Notes under the pieces: model-generated | The model's input: only the letters and a program-made list of their open reading frames with translations | Databases searched by the model: none | What the model was told of the DNA's origin: nothing | Part shown: in pieces, positions 34,303 through 43,120 of the stretch | Position numbering within the stretch: position 1 is the stretch's first letter | Layout: the number at the start of each line of letters is the position of its first letter | Program-made: the position numbers and the translations under genes | DNA from: Bacillus piscicola | Lineage (GTDB): Bacteria > Bacillota > Bacilli > Bacillales > Marinococcaceae | Length of the DNA stretch: 64,000 nt | Reading direction: 5' to 3' | NCBI RefSeq assembly: GCF_022458745.1 | Contig: NZ_JAJJJF010000001.1 | Span: forward strand, 186,001 to 250,000

Positions 34303-35195
34303 ATCCACTCTAGTATGCGAGAAATCCAAACTAAGTGGGTCATAATCCAGAGATGAATCGGAGTTATCCAGAATGGAAAGCAGAATATCCAGACAAGGAC
34401 GAGTGAAATCCATACAGAAGGTGAAGTTATCCATACATAAGCGAAAGCTATCCACATATGATGCGTACATCCTCCCAGGAAGAGAGTTATCCAGATTTCT
34501 TCGCGCCTTATCCAGACTCCGAGCATCGTTATCCATCGTCAGGTGTGCGAATTCCAGATGTCACAAGCTGTTATCCAGACGTAAGCTCGGAATATCCATA
34601 CATACACGGGAAGAATCCATATATGGGATCAACGAATCCACACCTAACCAGAGGGAATCCATACTTAAGCGTAAGTAATCCAGACTGGTGCAGCTATCCA
34701 TACTTGTGAGCGTGGAATCCAGACATGCAGGAGAAGAATCCATACTAGAGCACAACGAATCCACACTTAAACGGAGAGAATCCATACTTAAGCATAAGCA
34801 ATCCAGACTGGTGCAGAAATCCATACTTGTGCGCGTGGAATCCAGACAAGCGGGAGAAGCATCCATACTAGAGCACAACGAATCCATATCTAAACGCAGA
34901 GAATCCATACTTAAGCGTAAGTAATCCAGACTGGTGCAGAAATCCATACTTGTGTGCGTGGAATCCAGACGTGCGGGAGAAGAATCCACACTGGAGCACA
35001 ACGAATCCACATCTAAACGGAGAGAATCCATACTTAAGCATAAGCTATCCATACTTGTGTTAACGGAATCCAGAGTTATGTGCAGAATATCCGAACGAGT
35101 GCGGAAGAAATCCAGACATATGGACCGGGAATCCACACTTGAGAGAAAGGAATCCACACTTAGCGGCTGAGAATCCACACATGGTGCAAACAAAG
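34303..35195. repeat. Family B tandem array 8, the longest (about 42 copies)
   Basis: ATCC of successive units at 34573, 34594, 34615, 34636, 34657 and 34678 shows an exact 21-bp period. A 123-bp higher-order unit (six basic units less 3 bp) containing ATCCAGACTGGTGCAG recurs at 34678, 34801 and 34924, with high identity. The left part (34346-34600) is nearly identical to 43177-43453 in array 9. Because 21 is a multiple of 3, ORFs of up to 237 codons run through on both strands with a heptad pattern; they are not credible genes. Confidence 0.95.
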
Positions 35196-35317
35196 CAGAG
35201 CCAGACGTGGCCAGACGTGGTAGTGTCCGATGCAAAGCGGCATACATAGATGATGCAAAATGCCATACTTTCAAATTTCTGTAGTTCGCAACACTTATAG
35301 ATCAGGGGATCCACAGA

Positions 35318-35333
35318 TGGCACGATACTTGCA
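35318..35333 (+). promoter_or_regulatory. Sigma-54 promoter 2
   Basis: TGGCACGATACTTGCA with GG at 35319-35320 and GC at 35331-35332, correct -24/-12 spacing. It lies about 135 bp before the MFS transporter gene and about 120 bp after array 8. Confidence 0.88.
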
Positions 35334-35466
35334 TAATAGATAGGCAGTCGCAAGAGCTTTGTTCCCAGACGACATCTCTCAGATAGGAGGTTAGAAGTAT
35401 CGGCTCTCACTATTTTCTCGCGCTAATATTTCTCATTTTTCAAAAAGAAAAGAAGGAGTGATTGGA

Positions 35467-36726
35467 ATGGGTGGAATAAATTCACCGAAAACGAAGTGGT
35501 TTATGCTGGCTTTGTCTTATATTGCACTAGTAGCATGTTTTATTCCTTATATAGGATACTCGACGAAACTGCCGCAGATCATGGAGGCCACATCTATTAA
35601 TTATGCGTCTGCCGGGTTGTTGGCATCGGTAACGGCTTTAGTTGGCGGTTTAATTTTGCCTTTCGTTGGAGTTCTCGTAGACAGATGGGGAGCAAAAAAC
35701 ATTATTATCTTGGGGCTGCTTGTAAGCGCTGTCGGTCAATTGCTTTTTGCGTATATTCCGGACTATTCCATGATGGTTTTTTCACGGGGGCTCATTGGTT
35801 TAGGGGTCGGTTTATTATTTGTAGGTCCTTATACGATGGCTGCTAAATGGTTTGAGAAAGAGGACGGCATCGGTTCAGCGATGGGGGTCATGTTTTCATC
35901 TGACGGAATCGGCACCGTGTTTGCGTTATATTTATTCTCTTTCTTATTAACGGGGCTTGGCTGGCAGCATGGATCAGCCATTGGCGGAATATTCCTTCTT
36001 GGCATACTCGTGCTGACTGTTTTTTTCTTAAAGGAACCGCCTCATTTCGAGCAGGAAAAGCAGGAACGCTTAACGAATCCAGATGAAAAATTTACGGTGA
36101 AAGATTATCTCCATGTCATTGGAAATAAAAATGTGATCGTAGCGACGGCGTTTTTTGTTGGAGAGTGGGGGTTATATGCAGTTATTGCTTATTGGATTCC
36201 TACGATACTTATGGAAGGAGCAGGGTGGTCTGAGGGTCTCACTGGCTTTTTAGCTTCTCTTTATGTGTTGATTGGCGTTGTGCCGTCTATCGTCTTTGGG
36301 CTCATGTCGGATAAAATGGGGAAACGTAAACCGTTTATAGTCTCTGCTGGTCTTTGGATGACGATCATGTTAATTGCCTTAACAATTGCCTTAGTGAATA
36401 ACCGTTTTGACCTAGTCGCTTGGATTATGCCGCTTGTCGGAATTGGTGTGTACACGGGAATGCCGGTTGCACTCGCGCTTGCCGCTGAATCGGTAGGAAG
36501 CAAGTATGTCGCGACAGCAAATGGTTTTATTTTAGGGACAGGATTTTTACTAGGTGGTTTCTTGTATCCTTTTATTATGGGCTACATTAAAGATATTACG
36601 GGGACGTACACGGTAGGTTTCATTGGAGCCATTGCCGCAACCTTCCTGTTAAACTTTCTCATCGGTTTTCTAGGTAAAGATATGAAAAAACGAACAGGAA
36701 ACGATCAAGACGAAGTTGCCATGTAG
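35467..36726 (+). CDS. MFS transporter
   Basis: A 419-residue major facilitator with 12 predicted membrane segments. The MFS loop 2-3 motif is LVDRWGAKNI and the loop 8-9 equivalent is GLMSDKMGKRKPF. ATG 35467 is 8 nt after GGAG; GTG 35458 overlaps that site. It is probably an importer of an organic acid or amino-acid-like nutrient, given its sigma-54 promoter and neighbouring dehydrogenases, but the substrate is unknown. The second sigma-54 activator follows it, after a terminator. Confidence 0.9.
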   Translation: MGGINSPKTKWFMLALSYIALVACFIPYIGYSTKLPQIMEATSINYASAGLLASVTALVGGLILPFVGVLVDRWGAKNIIILGLLVSAVGQLLFAYIPDYSMMVFSRGLIGLGVGLLFVGPYTMAAKWFEKEDGIGSAMGVMFSSDGIGTVFALYLFSFLLTGLGWQHGSAIGGIFLLGILVLTVFFLKEPPHFEQEKQERLTNPDEKFTVKDYLHVIGNKNVIVATAFFVGEWGLYAVIAYWIPTILMEGAGWSEGLTGFLASLYVLIGVVPSIVFGLMSDKMGKRKPFIVSAGLWMTIMLIALTIALVNNRFDLVAWIMPLVGIGVYTGMPVALALAAESVGSKYVATANGFILGTGFLLGGFLYPFIMGYIKDITGTYTVGFIGAIAATFLLNFLIGFLGKDMKKRTGNDQDEVAM

Positions 36727-36744
36727 CAGGTAAATATCGCGAGG

Positions 36745-36784
36745 ACTGCCAAAAATACAGGGGATGGTATTTTTGGCAGTTTTT
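36745..36784 (+). terminator. Terminator after the MFS gene
   Basis: ACTGCCAAAAATAC and GTATTTTTGGCAGT (14-bp perfect stem), 8-nt loop, then TTTT. Confidence 0.92.
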
Positions 36785-36856
36785 GTATGGAGATGAGAAA
36801 AGGATAATGGTGAAAAATGTCGAAGTTTAATTGTTACCGATAGGAGGGGGTAAACG

Positions 36857-38617
36857 TTGTTAAATGGGTACTTCATTACGGAGGTGAGTTGTTTAACATC
36901 ACCTGTTAAAATGGATAATCTTTTATTAGAAGGGCTGCGAACGAACGCAAAATGGTACGTCATTAAGGACAAGGGAGAGATAGCGGGCTGTATAGAGAAT
37001 AAAGTGTTGATTCAAACGGTTCAAGAATACGGGGTGGCACAGTTAGCCGATATATCGGTGTTCGATCTTCCTATGAAGGAGTGCTTCGTGATTACCGAAG
37101 ACGATCTGACAGAAAGAAGGGAAATGAACGGGGAGGAAAAACTGACGGTGGTGCTGACGAAGCAGGGAGATGTGGCCGGGATCATCGAAAACAATACCCA
37201 CTTGGAAGAAATTATCCGGAAAGGCGACATGCCGCTCGATGAATTGACGTCCAACTGGAGCAGCCTGGATCATTCTATCTTTATTACGGATGACAAAGGA
37301 AACGTGACCTATGCGACGGATCGTGATGATCAGCTTTACATTAACCAGAATGTCTATGACCTGGAAAAGCGCCGGGAATTTTATCCTTCGATAAGCGCCC
37401 GGGCCTTGAAGTCGGGGAAAAGGGAGCGGGGATGGCAGTATGTTCCGTCGGGCGAGGCGTTTGATATTGAATCGATACCGATAAAAGACAAGGACGGAAG
37501 CGTAACACAAGTAGTTTCCGTCACACATGCAGTCTCAGAATTAGGAAAGCTTTCAGAAGAAATAAACGATTACAGGAAATTACTCGAACACTACCAACAG
37601 GAAATGATTAAGATGAACAAATCTATTTATGTGGAAGAAGAACTCGTATTCTCCAGCAAGGTGATGGAAGATTTATTTGAGCGGATTTCTTCCATTGCTT
37701 CGGTCGACACGACTGCCATTGTATTAGGTGAGACAGGGGTAGGAAAAGAAGTTGTTGCCCGGCAGGTTTACTTACAAAGCGGGAGACGTGATCAGCCTTT
37801 TATTCCGGTGAACTGCGGGGCAATCCCAGGCCACTTATTAGAATCAGAGTTATTTGGTTATGAGGACGGGGCTTTTTCTGGCGCAAGAAAAGGCGGAAAA
37901 ATCGGTATATTTGAATCCGCTCATAAAGGAACGGTGTTTTTGGATGAGGTTGGTGAGCTTCCTCTGCAGTTGCAAGTCAAATTGCTCCGTGTCCTCCAAG
38001 AAAAAAAGGTCATGCGCGTTGGGGGGACAACCGAGAGGAATATAGATGTCCGCATCATTGCTGCTACGAATCAAGATCTTGAAAAACGAGTGAAAGAGGG
38101 AAAGTTCCGGGCAGATCTCTATTACCGAATCAATGTCATTCCCATCCACATCCCGCCGCTACGGGAGCGGAAAGAAGATATCTATACGCTTATCTATCAT
38201 TTTCTAAATCATTACAATACAAAATATAAGAAGCAGGCAACGATGACGGAAGAGGAAATGCAGCGATATCTGCATTATTCTTGGCCCGGCAATGTAAGGG
38301 AGCTCTCTAATGCGGTAGAACGATTCGTTGTCACCGGTCAAACACACATCCAACCTGCAGCCGAGTCATCTAGCCGTCACGGGTCCCATGAGCACGATCT
38401 TTTTATCCCGGAAAGCTTAACGGATTACTTGCACGAAACGGAAAGGAAGGTGCTGAAGGCTGCGGCCAAAAAATACAAGACGACACGCAGCATCGCGAAA
38501 GCCTTAGGGGTGAATCAGTCCACCATTTCTCGAAAACTGCAGAAATACCAACTGCCTCTTCAGGTTGATGCAGACATGCAACAAGGTTCAATGCATGATG
38601 CCAAGGTGCATAGCTAA
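36857..38617 (+). CDS. Sigma-54-dependent transcriptional activator 2
   Basis: A 586-residue enhancer-binding protein from TTG 36857, 6 nt after AGGAGGGGG. About 125 N-terminal residues are an unassigned regulatory region with two similar halves (each with KGEIAGCIEN / QGDVAGIIEN), then a PAS-like domain (about 135-235: SIFITDDKGNVTYAT), AAA+ core with GETGVGKE, contact loop DGAFSGARKGG (Ser for the usual Thr) and FLDEVGELPLQLQ, and a Fis-type helix-turn-helix near the C-terminus (SIAKALGVNQSTISRKL). It lies between the MFS gene and the saccharopine-dehydrogenase operon, each with a sigma-54 promoter, so it probably activates both. Confidence 0.94.
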   Translation: MLNGYFITEVSCLTSPVKMDNLLLEGLRTNAKWYVIKDKGEIAGCIENKVLIQTVQEYGVAQLADISVFDLPMKECFVITEDDLTERREMNGEEKLTVVLTKQGDVAGIIENNTHLEEIIRKGDMPLDELTSNWSSLDHSIFITDDKGNVTYATDRDDQLYINQNVYDLEKRREFYPSISARALKSGKRERGWQYVPSGEAFDIESIPIKDKDGSVTQVVSVTHAVSELGKLSEEINDYRKLLEHYQQEMIKMNKSIYVEEELVFSSKVMEDLFERISSIASVDTTAIVLGETGVGKEVVARQVYLQSGRRDQPFIPVNCGAIPGHLLESELFGYEDGAFSGARKGGKIGIFESAHKGTVFLDEVGELPLQLQVKLLRVLQEKKVMRVGGTTERNIDVRIIAATNQDLEKRVKEGKFRADLYYRINVIPIHIPPLRERKEDIYTLIYHFLNHYNTKYKKQATMTEEEMQRYLHYSWPGNVRELSNAVERFVVTGQTHIQPAAESSSRHGSHEHDLFIPESLTDYLHETERKVLKAAAKKYKTTRSIAKALGVNQSTISRKLQKYQLPLQVDADMQQGSMHDAKVHS

Positions 38618-38698
38618 AAACAGGCCATAACGAACTGTCCAGTAGGCTTCTTTCTCCCTTTTTGGCATCAAACAAGCAAAAATTAGCCATTTTTAAAA

Positions 38699-38715
38699 TT
38701 GGCACGATTTTTGCA
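38699..38715 (+). promoter_or_regulatory. Sigma-54 promoter 3
   Basis: TTGGCACGATTTTTGCA, a full consensus match with GG at 38701-38702 and GC at 38713-38714, about 85 bp before the saccharopine-dehydrogenase-family gene. Confidence 0.95.
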
Positions 38716-38797
38716 ATATTACTAAGCAAATGAATCGAAAGGAGGAAAGGCTGCTTCACAACAAGATCTACAAAGAGGGAGAAGGGAGTCTAAAACA

Positions 38798-39976
38798 ATG
38801 GCAGATATGATAGTACTAGGAGCCGCAGGAACTGTGGGAAAAGCAATTGTTCGTGACTTAGCAGAAAAAGGCTATGACGTTATTGCTTCCGACATGGATG
38901 AAGGACGGCTGGAAGATGTAAAAAAGTGGACCGGGAAAGACATGGAGACGATAAAGCTTAATATTAATAACGTGGAAGAAGCACAGCAAGTGATTAAACG
39001 CGCAAAGGTATGCGTCAATGCAACTAACTACGCTTTTAACTTAAAAGTGATGGAAGCGTGCGCTGCGGCAGGAGTGCATGTGGTCGATCTTGGTGGACTG
39101 TTCACTATGACAAAAGAGCAGTTGAAGCTAGATGAGAAGATGGCAGAAGCCAACGTTCTCTCCATCATCGGGATCGGTTCTGATCCAGGGGCGTCAAACG
39201 TGTTCAGCCGTTATGGCGTTGATCAGCTCGATCAGGCAGAAGAAGTGCATATCCGCTTTGGGTCTACGACTTCAGGGGTGACGTTCCCATTTGCCATCGA
39301 CACGATTATTGATGAAGTAACAAAAAATGCCGTCACATATCGAAATAATGATTTAGTAGAAATTCCTCCTTTGTCGGAAGAAGAACTGACGTCTTTTCAT
39401 GACGAAATAGGGACACAACGCACGTACTCTATCATACATTCCGAACTAGTTACGCTGCCTAAAAGTTTTCCAGAACTGAAGGTGATTACTTATAAGGACA
39501 GCTGGGATCCGGCGACGATTGAGAAAGTGAAGGTGTTGGAAGAGCTCGGTCTGTTACGGGAAGAAACAATAGAGGAGAACGGTGATCACTATGTTCCACG
39601 CAGGCGCACCGTTTCCATGCTCCGTGAAACGTTGAAAGAGGAAGAAATCTCTTGGGGCCAGGACGTCATGAAGGTAGAAGTAAAAGGGATAAAGGACAAT
39701 AAAAAGACATCGGTTACCGTTGAAATACTTTGTGGCTTTCAGGAAGGTTGGGAGATTGGGCCAACTGCGTACGCAACTGCTATGCCCGCCTCTATTGCGG
39801 CGCAAATGATTATAAAAGGCGAAGTGAATGCAGTTGGTGTAAAACCGCCGGAAGTATGTTTGGACCCAGAAAAATTTCTTCAGTATTTAGCTGAGAAAAA
39901 TGTACGAATTTTCACAACGATAAATGAACAAACCGAGCTTCAAGGGGAAGGCAAGAAAGAAAAAATAAATAGTTAA
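38798..39976 (+). CDS. Saccharopine dehydrogenase family protein
   Basis: A 392-residue NAD(P)-binding oxidoreductase. The Rossmann opening MIVLGAAGTVGKAIVRDLA and the family segments VCVNATNYAFNLKVMEACAAAG, HVVDLGG and GIGSDPGASNV are typical of the saccharopine dehydrogenase/lysine 6-dehydrogenase group. It would act on an amino acid or its imine, producing or consuming a semialdehyde. It is followed by two aldehyde dehydrogenases, which would oxidise such a semialdehyde to an acid, so the three may degrade a diamino or basic amino acid. First gene of the operon behind sigma-54 promoter 3. Confidence 0.88.
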   Translation: MADMIVLGAAGTVGKAIVRDLAEKGYDVIASDMDEGRLEDVKKWTGKDMETIKLNINNVEEAQQVIKRAKVCVNATNYAFNLKVMEACAAAGVHVVDLGGLFTMTKEQLKLDEKMAEANVLSIIGIGSDPGASNVFSRYGVDQLDQAEEVHIRFGSTTSGVTFPFAIDTIIDEVTKNAVTYRNNDLVEIPPLSEEELTSFHDEIGTQRTYSIIHSELVTLPKSFPELKVITYKDSWDPATIEKVKVLEELGLLREETIEENGDHYVPRRRTVSMLRETLKEEEISWGQDVMKVEVKGIKDNKKTSVTVEILCGFQEGWEIGPTAYATAMPASIAAQMIIKGEVNAVGVKPPEVCLDPEKFLQYLAEKNVRIFTTINEQTELQGEGKKEKINS

Positions 39977-39994
39977 CAAGGGAGAGTGGAATAG

Positions 39995-41452
39995 ATGACA
40001 GTAAAATTGGCAACGTTAAAAAACTTTATTGATGGTAAAGCGGTTGAATCAACTAGTACAGAAACACGTACGATCGTATCTCCAGCTACTGGGGAAGAGC
40101 TTTTTCAGGCCCCTGAATCCAGCCAAGAAGATATGGATAAAGCAGTAGAAGCTGCACGCCGGGCCCAGCCTGCCTGGGAAGCCAAATCTCCGTGGGAACG
40201 CGCCAAAATATGTCACGAAATAGCCGACGCGATTGATAGAAATATCGAAAAGCTTGCCCATATGCAAACAATGGAGCAGGGAAAGCCCTACAAGGAAGAA
40301 TCGATCCCTGATATGGAAGAGACAGCGGAGAACTTTAGAATTGCAGCGGAAGACGTGAAGAGAATGGAAACGTCTATTATTCCATCCGAGGACGTAAACA
40401 AACGCATTTTCACTTTCCGAAAAGCAAAAGGCGTTTACGCTTGCATTATTCCATGGAATTTTCCACCGTTAATGCTTGCTGAATTTGCGGCTCCCGGGAT
40501 TGCAGCAGGAAACACGATGATCTTTAAACCTTCTGAATGGACGCCAGGGACCATTTCTCTCCTCATGGAAATCTTGGAAGAAGAGACGAACCTGCCACCA
40601 GGTGTCTTAAATGTTGTGTACGGAAGCGGACCGGCCGGACAATATCTGGTCGAGCATGACGGGGTAGATGCAATCGGGTTTATCGGTTCTCATAACACAG
40701 CGGAGACCATTATTCGCTCTGCTGGATTTAAACCTTCTATCATTGAGGCAAGCGGCAACGGACCGACTATTGTTTGTGCCGATGCTGACTTAGACAGGGC
40801 AGCAGAAGCAGCAGTATTTGGAGCTTTCTTCTGCGCAGGACAAGTATGTTGCGCTACAGCCAGAGTGGTGGTTGTGGAAAGTGTCCACGATGCTTTTGTT
40901 GAAAAAGTCGTCGAGGAAGCGAAAAAATGGAAGCTTGGCGACCCATTTGATGACGATACGACAGTCGGAGCGATGAATAATGAACCGAATGCCCAGAAGA
41001 TGGACGCCCATGTGAAAGATGCAGTAGAAAAAGGCGCGCGTGTTCTCGTTGGTGGAGAACGACAAGCAGGAATGCCGACAAACTTGTATTATCAGCCAAC
41101 TGTTATCGATCAAGTCGGGCTGGACACTTTGATTAACAAACACGAAACATTCGGGCCTATTGTTCCGATCATCACGGTTCAAGACGATGAGGAAGCGATC
41201 CAAGTGGCAAATGACACTTATTTAGGATTACAGTCCGCTGTCTTCACAAAAAGCTCAGCACGTGCTTATAAGTATATGAACCAGTTGCAGACAGGGAACG
41301 TCGTTATTAACGACACGTCCGACTACTGGGAAGCTCACGTACCATTTGGGGCAGCTGCCGGAACTCGTACGGGTTGGGGACGCATTGGCGGCCGTTATAC
41401 GATGCTCGATATGACCGATCTGCGTACTGTAACATGGGATTTCAGCGAATAG
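39995..41452 (+). CDS. Aldehyde dehydrogenase 1
   Basis: A 485-residue NAD(P)-dependent aldehyde dehydrogenase. Catalytic Cys is in FFCAGQVCCATARV, oxyanion Asn in IPWNFPPLML, nucleotide binding in GFIGSHNTAE. The usual glutamate-bearing motif ELGGKSP reads EASGNGPTIV: the Glu is kept but the following glycines are changed, which is uncommon and may alter the deacylation step or cofactor handling. ATG 39995 has GGGAGAG upstream. Cotranscribed with the saccharopine-dehydrogenase-family gene. Confidence 0.92.
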   Translation: MTVKLATLKNFIDGKAVESTSTETRTIVSPATGEELFQAPESSQEDMDKAVEAARRAQPAWEAKSPWERAKICHEIADAIDRNIEKLAHMQTMEQGKPYKEESIPDMEETAENFRIAAEDVKRMETSIIPSEDVNKRIFTFRKAKGVYACIIPWNFPPLMLAEFAAPGIAAGNTMIFKPSEWTPGTISLLMEILEEETNLPPGVLNVVYGSGPAGQYLVEHDGVDAIGFIGSHNTAETIIRSAGFKPSIIEASGNGPTIVCADADLDRAAEAAVFGAFFCAGQVCCATARVVVVESVHDAFVEKVVEEAKKWKLGDPFDDDTTVGAMNNEPNAQKMDAHVKDAVEKGARVLVGGERQAGMPTNLYYQPTVIDQVGLDTLINKHETFGPIVPIITVQDDEEAIQVANDTYLGLQSAVFTKSSARAYKYMNQLQTGNVVINDTSDYWEAHVPFGAAAGTRTGWGRIGGRYTMLDMTDLRTVTWDFSE

Positions 41453-41474
41453 CAGAAGTGTGTGAAAAAGGGGG

Positions 41475-41506
41475 AGACGGGGTTAGAGACAGCCCCGTCT
41501 TTTTCT
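41475..41506 (+). terminator. Intra-operon terminator or attenuator
   Basis: AGACGGGG (41475-41482), loop, CCCCGTCT (41493-41500), then TTTTCTTT. It stands between the two aldehyde dehydrogenase genes, so it should lower expression of the second unless there is readthrough. Confidence 0.8.
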
Positions 41507-41538
41507 TTGCCAAAAATAGAAGGGACGGTGAGTTTTCA

Positions 41539-43032
41539 TTGATAACAGCTGACTTAATCAAGCAAGTGGACAAATTATTTATTAACGGAGAGTGGGTGGA
41601 AGCCGCATCCGATAAAAAAATAGAGGTCATTAATCCTGCTAACCGGAAAGTAATTGCAAAGGTAGCTGCGGGTAATCAGGAAGATGCAGAACGCGCGATT
41701 GCAGCGGCACGTAAAGCGTTTGATGAAGGGCCGTGGAAAGAGTACCACCCAAGTGAACGAGCCCAAATCTTATTCGATATTGCCCGGATCGTCCAGCACA
41801 ACAAAGAAGAGTTGGCACAACTGGAAACACTGGACAACGGCAAGACCCTTAGGGAAAGCCGCGGGGATATGGACGGTGTCATCCGCACCTTCCGTTATTA
41901 TGCCGGCTTGTGCGGCAAACCCTACGGAGAGACGTTTGAAGCGGACTATCCTCTGTCAGCCAAAGTAGTCCGTGAACCGATCGGCGTTTGTGCGTTAATT
42001 ATCCCTTGGAATTATCCGCTCCTTATGGCTGCCTGGAAGCTGGCCCCTGCTTTGGCTGCAGGTAACACTTGCATTTTAAAGCCATCAGAAGTGACGCCGC
42101 TATCCGCATTACGCTTTTTTGAGTTAATCCAGGAGATAGACATTCCTGCTGGTGTCATGAATTTAGTAATCGGTACCGGGATGGACGCCGCGCAGCCGCT
42201 GACAGAAAGCAAACAGGTAGATAAAGTAGCGTTTACCGGCGGGACAGAAACTGGGAAAAAAATAATGATGAATTCTCTCAGTAATTTAAAAAAGGTATCC
42301 CTCGAGTTGGGTGGAAAGTCGCCGAATATTATTTTTGCTGACGCGGATTTTGAAACAGCGATGGACTATGCTGTGTTTGGCATATTTAATAACACCGGCC
42401 AAGTATGCTCCGCCGGCTCCCGCTTACTCGTTGAAAAATCGGTGTATGACAGAGCAGTGGAAGACATTATCTCTCGTGTAAAACAGATCCGCGTAGGGGA
42501 CGGCAGTATAGAGACGACACAAATGGGGCCCGTTACGGGAGAGAAGCAGTATGAAAAGGTACTGGACTATATCAATATCGGTCGGTCCGAAGGTGCAAGG
42601 ATTGCTTTTGGAGGGAACCCCTTGTTAGTAGAAGGATCAGAAGACGGTTACTTCATCGAGCCAACTGTCTTTGTTGATGTTTTAAACGACATGCGAATCG
42701 CCCAAGAAGAAATCTTCGGCCCTGTATTATGTGTGATTCCGTTTGAAAACGAAAGAGAAGCCGTTCAACTGGCGAACGCCACACCATACGGACTGGCAGG
42801 AGCCGTCTTTACCTCTGATAGTGCGAAGGCCGAACGGATGGCCCGCAAGATCAAGGCGGGCACTGTCTGGCTTAACACCTACGAAGAAAATTTAATTGAA
42901 GGACCGTGGGGAGGATACAAACAAAGCGGCACCGGCAGAGAACTGGGTGTCTACGGCTATGAAGCCTATACAGAAATCAAGCAAATTATCAATAATTTAG
43001 ATGTACAACCAACCAATTGGTTTAACAGTTAG
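41539..43032 (+). CDS. Aldehyde dehydrogenase 2 (betaine-aldehyde/semialdehyde type)
   Basis: A 497-residue aldehyde dehydrogenase from TTG 41539 (GGTGAG about 9 nt upstream). The ORF is open to 41374, but that part overlaps the previous gene and does not align with the family. Typical motifs: CALIIPWNYPLLMA, FTGGTETGKKI, LELGGKSPNIIF with the catalytic Glu, and NNTGQVCSAGSRLLV with the catalytic Cys. It resembles broad NAD-dependent dehydrogenases for betaine aldehyde, gamma-aminobutyraldehyde and related compounds; the exact substrate is not readable. Last gene of the operon. Confidence 0.92.
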   Translation: MITADLIKQVDKLFINGEWVEAASDKKIEVINPANRKVIAKVAAGNQEDAERAIAAARKAFDEGPWKEYHPSERAQILFDIARIVQHNKEELAQLETLDNGKTLRESRGDMDGVIRTFRYYAGLCGKPYGETFEADYPLSAKVVREPIGVCALIIPWNYPLLMAAWKLAPALAAGNTCILKPSEVTPLSALRFFELIQEIDIPAGVMNLVIGTGMDAAQPLTESKQVDKVAFTGGTETGKKIMMNSLSNLKKVSLELGGKSPNIIFADADFETAMDYAVFGIFNNTGQVCSAGSRLLVEKSVYDRAVEDIISRVKQIRVGDGSIETTQMGPVTGEKQYEKVLDYINIGRSEGARIAFGGNPLLVEGSEDGYFIEPTVFVDVLNDMRIAQEEIFGPVLCVIPFENEREAVQLANATPYGLAGAVFTSDSAKAERMARKIKAGTVWLNTYEENLIEGPWGGYKQSGTGRELGVYGYEAYTEIKQIINNLDVQPTNWFNS

Positions 43033-43052
43033 CTAGAATGACGAAAAACCTT

Positions 43053-43097
43053 ACCTATCCAGCAGCTTCCACTAGAGGCAGCTCGATAGGTTTTTTT
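43053..43097 (+). terminator. Terminator after aldehyde dehydrogenase 2
   Basis: ACCTATC (43053-43059) and GATAGGT (43085-43091) close a 25-nt loop with an inner GCAGC/GGCAGC part-complement, followed by TTTTTT. Confidence 0.8.
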
Positions 43098-43120
43098 AGT
43101 GAGTGCGGCGTGCAGAGCGT

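Noticed and set aside
34204-34536. N-terminal extension of the NERD protein by about 110 residues
   Set aside because: The extension translates 21-bp repeats and AT-rich leader, and the NERD homology starts only after Met at 34203.
34561-35274. 237-codon minus-strand ORF with a heptad D-S-L-type repeat peptide
   Set aside because: It is the translation of the 21-bp array, which keeps all frames open because 21 is divisible by 3. ORFs appear on both strands at once, and no ribosome site or domain is present.
41374-41538. N-terminal extension of aldehyde dehydrogenase 2
   Set aside because: It overlaps the previous gene and a terminator hairpin and does not match the family; TTG 41539 has a ribosome site.
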